Both the position numbers and the translations under genes were made by a program. From positions 1 to 37,120 of the forward strand of contig NZ_BBJO01000044.1 in NCBI RefSeq assembly GCF_000739575.1: 37,120 nt of DNA. Direction: 5' to 3'. The number at the start of each line of letters is the position of its first letter. The first letter of the stretch is position 1. This DNA is from Halobellus rufus. GTDB lineage: Archaea; Halobacteriota; Halobacteria; Halobacteriales; Haloferacaceae. Shown in pieces: positions 1 to 9,800 of the stretch. The notes under the pieces are model-generated. The model was not told the DNA's origin. It searched no databases and saw nothing but the letters and a program-made list of their open reading frames with translations.

Positions 1-14
1 CCGCCTTCAGGCGG
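1..14 (-). repeat. Right-end hairpin of the tnpB element
   Basis: CCGCC-TTCA-GGCGG is a five-base-pair palindrome 25 bases beyond the tnpB stop. In this family the transcript of this end is the scaffold of the guide (omega or re-) RNA, and the guide itself is copied from host DNA just outside the end, here beyond the window. Confidence 0.6.
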
Positions 15-39
15 AGGAATCCCGACCGCAGTTGGGATA

Positions 40-1359
40 TTACGGTTTGCAGTCTACCACTTGTTCCTGCGGTTGGAATCCGCTGGACAAGTCATAAAGG
101 TAGACTGCGGGCTGTGCCAACCAGCCGGTACTCCTATCCCCACCCAAATCGGGTGCAGACTCGGAGTTACTTGTACTGTCGTTGATGTCGAGACGGATGT
201 TCTCCGCCCCGTTCACGTCCGCGTTGAACGCCGCATCACACTTCTCGCATACGTACAGGCCGCGCTCAACACGCTGACTCTCATCTTCTCTCCCACAAAC
301 GCAACACGTCTTGCTTGTGTCACGCTCTGACACCTCTACGACCTCGATACCCTCAACCTTCGCCTTGTATTCGAGAATCGAGGTGAAGCGGTCGAATGCC
401 CACCCGTGTAGGTCGAGGTTGCCGTGCCGACCCCAGTTCTTCGAGTCGCCGTTCTCGTCCTCGCGGACGCCTTCCAAGTCCCCGACATGGATACGGCCAA
501 CACCCTTCTCGATACATCGTTGGACGATGTGTTTGGCGAGACTGTGGAAGAAATGGGTGCGGCGCTCAGACCACTTCGCGTGGAGACGTGTGGCTCGTTC
601 ACCACCGCTGTCGTCGCACTTGGCGATCTCCTTCGGGAAGTAGTAGCCGTCCTGTTTCAGGCGGTTTCCGGGATACAGGTCGGCGTCATCGGTGCTATAC
701 GCGACAGCAGCGAAGTTACTAATGCCGAGGTCGATGCCCGCTGTCTCGTTGCCGGGAGCGGTGGGCGTCTCGATTTCGTCTTTGCAGACGAGGTGGAGCT
801 CCCACCGCTCGTTCTGCTGGTCGTAGACGGCGCGGACTTGTTGCAGGTTTTCAACGGTGACGCCGGGCCGGGTTTCGTATTCGACAAGGATGTATTCCCA
901 CGCTCGGGGGTGTTCCTTGTGGTTCGCACCCTTGGAGAGGCGGACACGGTTGTTCTTGGTGTCGTGGCGGATGCCATTTTGCTTCCACGTCACAGTGGAA
1001 CGTGGGTGTTCTTCGTGGACGCGGTTGCCGTGGTCGTCGTAGTAGTTGCGTTTGCGGTATCCGGGCGGATTGTCCCTGTCGTCATCACTGGAGTACCACG
1101 AGTTGAAGGCTTCAGCGAGTTCCTCTAGAACCCGCTGACTGGACTGTGAGTGTAGTCCTTTGTATTTTGGATGCGTCTTCAACTCGTCTTTCAACTCCTC
1201 GTGGTCGGGTATCTCACCCGCCTCCTCCCAGACTTCTCGGGAGTGATAGTTCGCAACGTTCCAGAGTTTGCTGGCACTCCACCCGTGTCGGTCGAGCGAC
1301 TCCGCTACCTGTGCGTGGTTGCGGATTGTCGCCTGATGGGTGCGGTGGACTTCCAGCAT
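40..1359 (-). CDS. tnpB: TnpB RNA-guided endonuclease
   Basis: TnpB nucleases use a guide RNA made from the element's right end to cut DNA beside a short target motif, and are the ancestors of Cas12. The 439-residue protein has an N-terminal helical and strand region, then a split RuvC nuclease with all three acidic residues: D210 in GIDLGISN, E296 in VGDLEG and D381 in FNADVNGAENI. A four-cysteine zinc finger lies between the last two (CCVC near 352, CEKC near 371). The start at 1359 (MLEVHRTH) is preferred over an upstream in-frame ATG at 1470, because the former matches how haloarchaeal TnpBs begin. It also has a TATA-like TAAGTATAAG about 26 bases upstream, suggesting a leaderless message. 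The 37-residue extension would run through the left-end region. The gene looks intact, so nuclease activity is plausible. Confidence 0.92.
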   Translation of the reverse strand: MLEVHRTHQATIRNHAQVAESLDRHGWSASKLWNVANYHSREVWEEAGEIPDHEELKDELKTHPKYKGLHSQSSQRVLEELAEAFNSWYSSDDDRDNPPGYRKRNYYDDHGNRVHEEHPRSTVTWKQNGIRHDTKNNRVRLSKGANHKEHPRAWEYILVEYETRPGVTVENLQQVRAVYDQQNERWELHLVCKDEIETPTAPGNETAGIDLGISNFAAVAYSTDDADLYPGNRLKQDGYYFPKEIAKCDDSGGERATRLHAKWSERRTHFFHSLAKHIVQRCIEKGVGRIHVGDLEGVREDENGDSKNWGRHGNLDLHGWAFDRFTSILEYKAKVEGIEVVEVSERDTSKTCCVCGREDESQRVERGLYVCEKCDAAFNADVNGAENIRLDINDSTSNSESAPDLGGDRSTGWLAQPAVYLYDLSSGFQPQEQVVDCKP

Positions 1360-1380
1360 CGTGAAACGCCTGTATAATCG

Positions 1381-1404
1381 CTTATACTTAATCCTTTTAT
1401 AAAG
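1381..1404 (-). promoter_or_regulatory. Probable tnpB promoter
   Basis: On the minus strand two AT-rich boxes lie ahead of tnpB: TTTATAAAAGG around 1393-1403 and TAAGTATAAG at 1381-1390. The second is centred about 26 bases before the ATG at 1359, the spacing expected for a leaderless haloarchaeal transcript. Confidence 0.45.
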
Positions 1405-1466
1405 GTTGGGTTTGAGAACAGTCCTGTCGGAGTCGGTGGAATGGGTCACTGAGTGACGGCGCGTAT

Positions 1467-1486
1467 CCACGGCCTGAAGGCCGTGG
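1467..1486 (-). repeat. Left-end hairpin of the tnpB element
   Basis: CCACGGCC-TGAA-GGCCGTGG is a perfect eight-base-pair stem with a four-base loop, just upstream of tnpB. The loop matches that of the right-end hairpin in reverse complement, as expected for paired IS ends. Confidence 0.65.
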
Positions 1487-1600
1487 TATTGCGCCTGTTC
1501 AACATATAATACTCTTCCATTCTCTTCTCGCTTCGTCTACCTTGCCTCTCGTCATTTCTCACCTCCCCTGTAGTCCACCAGCACAGTCGGAGAGAGCGGG

Positions 1601-1630
1601 TTTTCGCCTGTTCCCCCCGGTGGAGTTAAG
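1601..1630 (+). promoter_or_regulatory. Possible copy of the shared T-box/C-run/G-run promoter element
   Basis: A TTTT box at 1601 is followed by a C6 run at 1613-1618 and GGTGGAG at 1619-1625. The GGTG lies 19-22 bases from the first T, as in the copies at 14853-30616, and the ATG at 1643 is 42 bases from the first T. It is the weakest member because CGCCTG interrupts the T-rich part. Confidence 0.4.
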
Positions 1631-1642
1631 TGTTAGACCAGC

Positions 1643-2128
1643 ATGGTTCAAACTAACCGGGAGACAGATATGACCAGCGTACTCCTCGGTGTCCAGCTCG
1701 TAGCTTTTGCCATCGCGGATGCCCTCCCTGGTGGCCTACGCGGGCTTGGACTCCTCACGGCTGCCCGCGCACAGTTCGCGACGATAAAAGCCGACCTGAT
1801 GGCTCAGGCCGCGCCGATTTGGACTCGGCAGATGAGTGTGATCTTGCAGGCAGACTGTCCAGATGGGACTGAGGTTAGCTCAAATGAAGTCATCCAGTCC
1901 ATCCACAACATCAACGACTTCATCTTCCTCCTTGGGTGGACGCTCGTGCCCGGAGGATTCGTCCTCGGAGGTATCCTCTACTTCTACGGCTGGAACCAGT
2001 CTTGGAAAAAGCGGGGCCTCCGGCTGATGGTTGGCGCGGTCGCGATCGCCGGCGTCATCCTTCTTTGGGGCGCTATCGCTAACCTCATCCAGTGGGCGAC
2101 CGGCGGCACTTGTGCGCCCACCACGTAA
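1643..2128 (+). CDS. Small membrane protein, possibly pilin/VirB2-TrbC-like
   Basis: Not recognised with certainty. The 161-residue protein has a moderately hydrophobic N-terminal segment (residues 11-32), then a soluble stretch with one cysteine. Two strong membrane helices follow at roughly 93-117 (FIFLLGWTLVPGGFVLGGILY) and 127-150, separated by a basic KKRGLR loop. A small protein with two closely spaced C-terminal helices is the general shape of VirB2/TrbC-type pilins. The nearby giant ATPase has a coupling-protein-like domain, so a role in a DNA-transfer or secretion channel is a reasonable inference but not proven. An alternative ATG lies at 1670. The gene converges with the metalloprotease gene, leaving a 96-base gap without a visible T-run terminator. 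Confidence 0.75.
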   Translation: MVQTNRETDMTSVLLGVQLVAFAIADALPGGLRGLGLLTAARAQFATIKADLMAQAAPIWTRQMSVILQADCPDGTEVSSNEVIQSIHNINDFIFLLGWTLVPGGFVLGGILYFYGWNQSWKKRGLRLMVGAVAIAGVILLWGAIANLIQWATGGTCAPTT

Positions 2129-2224
2129 CGGCGTTGAGTCGATTATTGGCGCTGGCAGACTGCCGCCTTGCCGTCCCCATCTTCTCGGCATCATCAGTAA
2201 CTACAACCTGTGACCACGCTCTTG

Positions 2225-3673
2225 TTAAGGCGAGCTGTCACACCCCTGTCGCTCTCGGAGTACCGCAATCCTGTCCTCGACTGAGGGGTGCACTCGAAGG
2301 AACCACTCGATAACAAACGGAGCCCCCCATGGAAGGGACGACGTCTCCGTCTTTTTCGAACTCTCCCTCGCTCGGAGATCGGCAACCGACTGCAATGCGG
2401 TTATCGCGGTCTCACTTCCCACCCGTTGTCGTTCGTATTCGTCGGCAGCCAACTCAGCTCGGCGAACCCACCGTACGAGGCCGAACCGGAACCCGAACGC
2501 GAGAATGCCCATCACCACACCGAGTGTCTGCATCGATGGCGAAACAACCGCGAGTATCCCACCGACACCACCGAAGAAAATCAATCCGGCCCCAGCAGCG
2601 AGGCGAAGATGTCCAAGAACGTGATGCCCGTGCTCGTGGTGGAGGATTGCGCGGAGTGATTCTGGCGAAATACTGTCATCTTCGAGGAGGGTCTCGCCAA
2701 CGAAGACCCGGCGAAAGGGCCAGACACCCGCCGCCATCGCCGTCGAACGAAGCCCCACCGTGGCAACCCAAATCGACGTGTGGGGGTCAGCATCGATCTC
2801 CTCTGGTACGATCGCTGCGTATTCTTCAGGTGTGAGCGGCCGCGCCATATTCAGAAACGGCAAGAGCGTGAGTGCGAAGAACAGGTAGGTGAACGTGAGC
2901 GCCCAGGTCACCGGCATTCTGAGCTCAGATGGAATCGGCAGCGCCGTCCACGGTGCTACAACTAATATAAAGAGTCCACCAACGACCAACGCAACCCGGA
3001 GAGCGTGATCGTGGCGCGCCTCCGGCGTCTCAAGATGACTTGTCGTCTCTCTCCAAAACATCGAGATGAACGGCGCACCTGTCACCGCCAAACACCCGAA
3101 ATAGCTTGCAAGGATGAGCATCGGAAAGAGTCCTTTGACGACGACATTCGGTGAGGGCATCGGGTATTCTGGCGTTAGTCTAACAAAGAACATCCAGACC
3201 AGAGTGATGAATCCGCCACTGACGATAGACCCCCCTAAGAACAGCACGAAGAAGTTGTTCAGGTGATCTGGAAGCCAAGAGATCCACCTGAAGCCTTCGG
3301 CCACTTCATATTTTTCCGAGATGATTTGATCCGCGTTTTCCGATGGTTTTGTGGACGTCGATGCCTCTTCGCGGTTCAACCTATACTCATCGTAACGGTT
3401 TACCACAGCACCGATCTGCCAGCCAAGTCCCACTGCGATAAGCATCGGGACCGTCACCCCGACGAAGAGCAGCGCTGTCGCCGATGTAACCCCAAACACG
3501 AATCTGACCAGAACATAACTGAAGCCCGCCACTATGGGGGCAGTAAGAAACACACCCAGCCCCCACCAGACCAACGTATCGACCGGCGAAGGTAGCCACG
3601 CAAGCGACGAACGAGCCTCGGATAGGACTCGTCGCCACCGTGGACAGGGGCTTGAGTCGCCATTCGAGGGCAT
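2225..3673 (-). CDS. M48-family membrane metalloprotease (HtpX/Ste24-like)
   Basis: M48 proteases are zinc endopeptidases of membrane-protein quality control. The 482-residue protein carries HEHGH at residues 346-350 (two zinc-binding histidines and the catalytic glutamate) and a likely third ligand, E407, in AELAADEYE, the usual M48 arrangement. Hydrophobic segments occur at about 33-60, 66-90, 138-164, 182-204, 226-245, 256-274 and 360-398, so it is multi-spanning and larger than typical HtpX (about 290 residues). The N-terminal half, residues 1-290, is an unusual extension with several membrane segments. It is transcribed away from the giant ATPase gene, with 193 bases between the two starts. 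It may be a cargo gene or process membrane components of the neighbouring apparatus; context alone does not decide. Confidence 0.85.
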   Translation of the reverse strand: MPSNGDSSPCPRWRRVLSEARSSLAWLPSPVDTLVWWGLGVFLTAPIVAGFSYVLVRFVFGVTSATALLFVGVTVPMLIAVGLGWQIGAVVNRYDEYRLNREEASTSTKPSENADQIISEKYEVAEGFRWISWLPDHLNNFFVLFLGGSIVSGGFITLVWMFFVRLTPEYPMPSPNVVVKGLFPMLILASYFGCLAVTGAPFISMFWRETTSHLETPEARHDHALRVALVVGGLFILVVAPWTALPIPSELRMPVTWALTFTYLFFALTLLPFLNMARPLTPEEYAAIVPEEIDADPHTSIWVATVGLRSTAMAAGVWPFRRVFVGETLLEDDSISPESLRAILHHEHGHHVLGHLRLAAGAGLIFFGGVGGILAVVSPSMQTLGVVMGILAFGFRFGLVRWVRRAELAADEYERQRVGSETAITALQSVADLRARESSKKTETSSLPWGAPFVIEWFLRVHPSVEDRIAVLRERQGCDSSP

Positions 3674-3837
3674 CTTTTACCGTAGATCATGCTACCTGAA
3701 CCCAAAAATTGTCCGGGGGCTCCAGTCCCTCGACCCACAACTGGCTATGAAAACGATTGCTTAGGAGACACCGCGCCTCGACTGAGCGAGCAATCAATCG
3801 GCCCAAAACTCCCGAATAGTATTTTACGCTGAGCAGA

Positions 3838-3848
3838 TGAAATATCTG
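3838..3848 (+). promoter_or_regulatory. TATA-like box for the giant ATPase gene
   Basis: TGAAATATCTG at 3838-3848 is centred about 24 bases before the ATG at 3867, which fits a leaderless haloarchaeal message. Confidence 0.4.
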
Positions 3849-3866
3849 TAGAGGCCACTACTGGCT

Positions 3867-6800
3867 ATGCCGACGCTCCCAGCCTTCACTCGAGCTTGGC
3901 TCTCGCCGGCCCCGCTCACCGATGACCATACCCAGTCGCCGCCCGATACAAGGACAGATCGCACTTCGCCTCCGTCGCGGTCGGTAGAGCCGACCCAGAC
4001 GTCTCGGTCCCCTCGCTCAGGCCGCCCGAGGAACCGACGTCCCCTCTACGGTGTTCTGTTGACCCTCTGCGTCATCGGTATCCTACTCACGGCGGCCACT
4101 GGCCCAGCTATCGCAGCACACCCCGCTGACTCCACGAGTACCACAGAGAGCCAGAACCTCTCTTCTACTTCGCTGCAATCCACGAATGCAACCTCGCCGT
4201 GCCAAATTCAAAACAATAACTCGTACGGATGGACGGAACACTACGCGTGTATCCAAGTTCATCTCTACCAGCAGGATCAGGATCTCTCGATCTTCCCAGA
4301 AGACGCAACACAGGCCCGGGAAGCTGCGAAGAACGGAGAGTCGGCTGAAACCATCGAGGATTGGCTCTTCCGATACTATCGTACGGAGCAATACCCCGAC
4401 TGGTGGATGCCGTCAGAGGAACAGATTGAGCAAACCCCGAAGCTCAAGCTCTATCCACTCACGAACGAAACAGTTCACGAGTACGAGACCGCTCAATCTC
4501 TCTCCGTGTTTCCGGAGGACGCACGAGCCGTCCGGTTCGCGGCAACTCATAACGCAACGGTGAACGAACTCCGGATGGCCCTCCTCAACTACTACGCCGT
4601 TCAGTGGGATCAGGGCTGGCGGCCGGACTCAGAATCATCCACGACCACCACAGCCAACACATCCGCAGGAGGCGGCTCAAACGGAGGAGAATCGGAGGCT
4701 ACCGCCGAGTCGAGTTCAAGCCCCGCTTGGTATGCTCCGTACCTTAGTGGGATCGTCGACGCCGCAAATCAATTTCGTGGATGGATGAGTGGAGTGCAGG
4801 AGTTTATCGGTGGGCTCCTCATTTGGAGCTTCAAGAATCCCATTATCGCAGGGATTGTCATCTTCACGTCTCTCGTCGTGTTCCTCCTTCTCGGAGTCGC
4901 ACGGCGGATGCGGCGGACGTGGACGGCGATGCTTGCGGTCTGGTCTCGATTCGTCCGCGCGATCGTCTGGGTGGCCGACACTATTGGCATCGGAACGATC
5001 CGGCGAACACAAATCAAATTCTTCCGATTCCGTCGCACCCTCAACGTCTATGCTCACGCGTTCGCAGCGATGACTGGCTGGGCAATCCGCGAAGGGTTTC
5101 ACCGTGTCGACCGTACGATCACAGACTACGTCACCGACGAAGACTCCCGCACGTGGTCGTATATCGCACCACCCGCTCACGCACGCGCCAGTAGCGCAGC
5201 TGATGCCGCCGTCTCGGAGACAACGTATGCGAAGAGCAAGCGCCTCCTTGATCCTCTCGATGCACCAGCCGTGTACGAACTCGATGAGGATGAACCACCG
5301 CGACCAGGAGACGACCTCTGGTACCGCATTACGGCCTCCGATCAACCGGCCTCACCGGAGACAATCACTAAACAGATCGAAGGTCTACCCAATCTCACTG
5401 ACGGGCTGGAAGTCATCATCCGATCGGCACCTCATGACCCCGAGATCGGAGGAGAAGAAAGCGAGCTTCAAACTACTGAAGGCGATGGCACCCGACTCGC
5501 AATCGAGGTTCTAATCCACTTCATCGAGGACGGCCAGACGAGCACGCTCGACCGGACGAAGCACAACTGGGTACGACAAGCCTTCGGTGGTCCCGACTAC
5601 GACGTCACGCCCGTCTCGACGACGCTCCAGCGACTCCTCCGCGCCCGGCCGTACCGGCGGTGCAAGCATCTTCTCGGGAATGATGCGCCCCCATCAGCGA
5701 CGTTCCCTTGGAATAACGCGCAATCATCGGACGCCGCGACAGACGGTGGGCGGACTATCGGCGAGGACACGCCCACACCGAGCGAACGCGCAGCTGCAGC
5801 CGAGGCGATTCCTCAACGGTACTTCCGAGAGCATCTTGAGGATCAGTTCACTGCGGTCTGCCCGGAAGCGCCCGTGAGCTATCCACTCGGCTCCCGAGGA
5901 ACCCGCCGCTGGGACTTCCTCCAGCGACTCAACGTCTTCGACGAAACCGCTGCCGAAGAAGCCCCTCCGATGGAAGCCGCTCTCGATGCCCTCCTTGAGA
6001 CCGACGAACCCGCACTTCTCCGTGCCCGGATTACATCCGCAGGCGACCTTAGTGATCTCATTCGGCAGAAACTCGACGTCATCGAGGGTGAGGAAAGTAC
6101 CCAGTTCGACAAACGAACGAATCGCCGTGGGCGTAGCCGTGCGACACCAAGCTCAGGAGAGAATACCACCGAGGAAGATCGGGCTGCTGCTCGAGAACGA
6201 GAGAGTAGTCGGGTCCGTGGGGAAGTCGCGAGCGCGGAAGGGACACGGAACGAAGAACTCCAGAATAAGGGTGTAACTCGGAGTTTCAAAGTCACGATGG
6301 ATGTCTTCACCCAACCCACACCCTTCTTGAACGATGCTCTCGAAGAGACTGCTGGAGGGTCAGTTGAACCCTCCTCAGAGGCCCACCCCGTCCCCTCCCC
6401 CCTCTTCCATTCAGATGGGGACTCCACCTCTGCCTCGACAAATACGGCGAGTGACGGGGGCGTCTTCACCGAAGAACAGCCCGACCTCAACGAGATAGAC
6501 AGTACTGCCGATCTATCTGGCTCCGACGCCGACATTGAGACCTTAGCGAGTCGTGGTGACACTCTTCGAGTGACTCCCGAGACGCTTGCCGAAGCCGCAG
6601 CCAGCCAGCGGACTACGGCTCGCGACGACGCCTGGCGGCTCGCAAAAACGTGGGCGACTGCTGCTGACGGCGAGTTCAACAAGCTCACTGAACCACCAGA
6701 GAACAGCCGCCTCGCAAAGTGGGCACGGCAGTTTGGATGGCGGAGACATACGCTCGGACAGCTCCGTGACTCGTACCGTTTCCACCGCGCTCAGGAGTAT

Positions 6801-9800
6801 GCTGGTAGGGCACCCACATTCGGCCTACACTACTCTCTCCGTCGCCGCTGGCCGATCGTCCTCGCCGCCGCCGACGAACTCCCTTCGTTCACAGCACTCC
6901 CGAGTACCAGCGCTGTCTCGGACGACCTCGCAGCCCATATGGAACGCCAACTCTCCCACACAGCCCCACTCTCTGAACTCTCTCCTGCCGAGGACAACGA
7001 AATCATCGGTACGGACATTGACGGGGCCACGCTCGGCTATGCGTTCGATCGTCTCCACGCTCGCGACCTCGCTCGTCCCGTCAAACATCGCACGGACTAT
7101 ATGGACCGGTCGATCCTCCACCAAGGGCTCCCCGGCTCCGGGAAGTCTGTCGACCAAGCTCACGAGATCGTCGAGCGTCGGAAGGCCACGAACGGCCCCA
7201 TCATCATCTACGCCGGCCCTGGCGCAAACGTCGGTGAACTCGCTGTGCGCGGTCTCTTGGATGAATTCGGCGAAGACTGGGTGCGCGAGCACGTCCACTG
7301 GTTCGATATGCCCGAGGTCCTCCCCGGACTAACGGTCTTCGACACACGACCCGCCCAACAGGCTGACGACGCCCACGGCAACCCCGAGGCCGCAGAGAGC
7401 GTCGCGACCGAAAACATCTCTCCCCAGCGCCCTGATATCGCTTCCAACGACACCAGGTGGGAGACACACGGCTCACAGGTTATGCAGACTGTCCGGAAGA
7501 TAGCCGAACTTCTGATGGGTGAGAGCGATTTCCAGAACGCCCGCGTGTCCCGTGATGTCCTTCGAGCCCTTGGAACAGCCGGTTTCTCACCGCACACATA
7601 CCCGACAGGCGTCGACGGCACGCCTGCGTACCAGCGGAACGGTAGCGACACCAGCAGTAACACACTCCCAACTGCTGACGACCTCGTGAGCGGCGAAAGT
7701 CACTCCAATGATGGAAATGAGGACGATTCAAGATCGCGCCAACCGACTGTGATGCCGTTCCGCTGGGGATACGACGCCAGCCCGTACGTCTACCCTCTCT
7801 GGCAGCTCCAAGAGCAGACCCAGCAGGTCACCGAACTGACGAGGTTGATGGACCCGGACATCCCGATCAACCCCAAGGAAATACTGCCTGATCCGGGCTC
7901 GCACGCAATCAAGCGGAATATGGAGACGCCGTTTAACAACCAACAGCACACCGCCCAGCAGATCCTCGGCGGTGTCACTAACCGTCTGAACGCGCTTACG
8001 ACGGACGCCCGTCTCGCACCCCTCTTCAATAACACGACCCGGCGGTTCTCCTTCGCCGACTTCCTTTCTGGCGACCGCCAGAACGACGTCCTCGTTTTCG
8101 ACGTCGAGGACCTTGACCCGGATGCCCAGCGTGACTTCGTCCTTACACACGAACTCCTAATGCAGTACGAACTCGAACTCTACAAGTCCTTCCTCAAAGA
8201 GGAGGCAACTGCGGACGATTACTACGTCAGCGTCTTCATCGACGAGGCCGGCCGCCTCGTCGAGCCGGATGACCTTGCAAAGATGATCGCCGTCGCCCGC
8301 AACCACTCTGTCTCCCTCTCACTTGCCGTCCAGACGCCCGACCAGCTCTTCGACGCCGACACCGACAACAGTGTTGGCGACGACCCGACGTACGCCGAGA
8401 TCATCGGTAATATTCAGACGACCGTCGTGCGTGCCGGTGAAATCACGCGTCAGCAGGCAAAGGCGCTTTGTCCGGCCGACCTCGAGGTCGAGGCCTTCAT
8501 GGATCACGTCCGCGATCTCCCCGTCGACCACCGGCTCGTCCAGTATCCGACACCTTCCGAAGGAACACGGTCTCAGACCATCGAAATCGCCCGCATTCCC
8601 CTTCCGAACTGGCATCAGGATGCCGAGGAAGCCCCCGAAGGATACGATTCTCGCGAAGATTTCGAGGAGGCCTTCCGAGAGGTTCGCGCCGATGTCATCG
8701 ACCAGACGAACGAAGAGTACGGAATCCCCGACGACGAGTCAGAATCGGCTGTCCGTAACCGGGCGATTCTCAACATCCCCGAACTCGCCCACCATCTCAC
8801 AATAGACGACCCACTCCTTCCGGTTGTCCTCGCGTGGGCGACTTGGATAGTCGCTCGTGACCCACCCAACGGGCCCGGTGAAGAAACTCTGCACAGCGTC
8901 TCCAACACCGACAGCAAGCTCCCTGACCTCGAAGACCCAGTTGAACCAAATAATGATTCGACGATAGAGGACTCCCCGGCTGAGGAAGTCAGCGCGATAG
9001 ATGTCCTATCGGACGATGCAGGACCCGATGAATACACAGCTGAATCGGTATCTACCAGTCGCGAGAACGATTCTCCATCCACTACGAGCGAGCAGCCAGA
9101 TACGCTGTTCGACTCAGGTGGGTGGGCTCGCGACCAGTGGGATGAGGCGAAGACCGAGCTCACCCAATCCAATACCGAGCGCCAGACTCCTCCCTCGGCC
9201 GCTGAGAGCTCAGGCCCTGCGTCCAGTCTTCATCACGTCCTGAAGGGCAGTATGACGACTGACGAGTGGGAGGAGCTTACCGACCTCCTCGAGAAGGGGA
9301 AGTCGCTTTCCCCAGAAGAATGGGCGATTCACACCGACCTCCCGACGTACCGGAAAGACGAGGAATCCATCCAAGCCCGTGCGCTCAACAGCCGTGTCGC
9401 GACTCTCCTCAACCAAGGTATCCTCACCGAGGATGAAGTGGCCCGGATTCAGGAACTCATCGATCTCGCACGGGATACCGGGAACTGGCCACCGACTGCG
9501 GTTCGTGATCGTCTCGACACGGAGTCCGAAACTGCGCCAGCAGACAAATCGTCTCCCGAACAGCAAAGCGCCACTGTGGATAACGAGAGTGTGTCCGCGG
9601 CGATCGAACGCCGCCGGACCAGTGAGAGAAATTCTGTTGGGATCGACCCGTTCGATGGGGAGGAACCACGACCCGGAACGTACCGCTGGGTGCGCCTTGA
9701 CGAGATGTACCGCCGGCTTCGCCTCGAAGTCGAGAAAGTCCTCGCCACAGAGTGCCTCAACGAGGGAGAACGTAATCGTCGCCGCGATGCCCTCCCCTCG

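Larger units (their letters stand above)
1..1490 (-). mobile_element. IS200/IS605-group element, tnpB only (IS1341-type)
   Basis: A tnpB gene on the minus strand is bracketed by two short palindromes whose loops are TTCA or TGAA. One is at 1-14 (CCGCC arms, the right end) and one at 1467-1486 (CCACGGCC arms, the left end). Such subterminal hairpins are how IS200/IS605 transposases recognise their ends as single-stranded DNA. No TnpA Y1 transposase gene is present, so this is the solo-tnpB form, which would need TnpA in trans. The right end sits at the window edge, so the exact boundary and the guide RNA's target-matching segment lie outside the window. The left boundary is uncertain by tens of bases. 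Confidence 0.8.

Noticed and set aside
424..1128. Long plus-strand open frame antisense to tnpB (234 residues, Val/Leu-rich)
   Set aside because: It is a mirror of the tnpB codons in GC-rich DNA. Its composition is unlike haloarchaeal proteins, and the tnpB frame has all family motifs.
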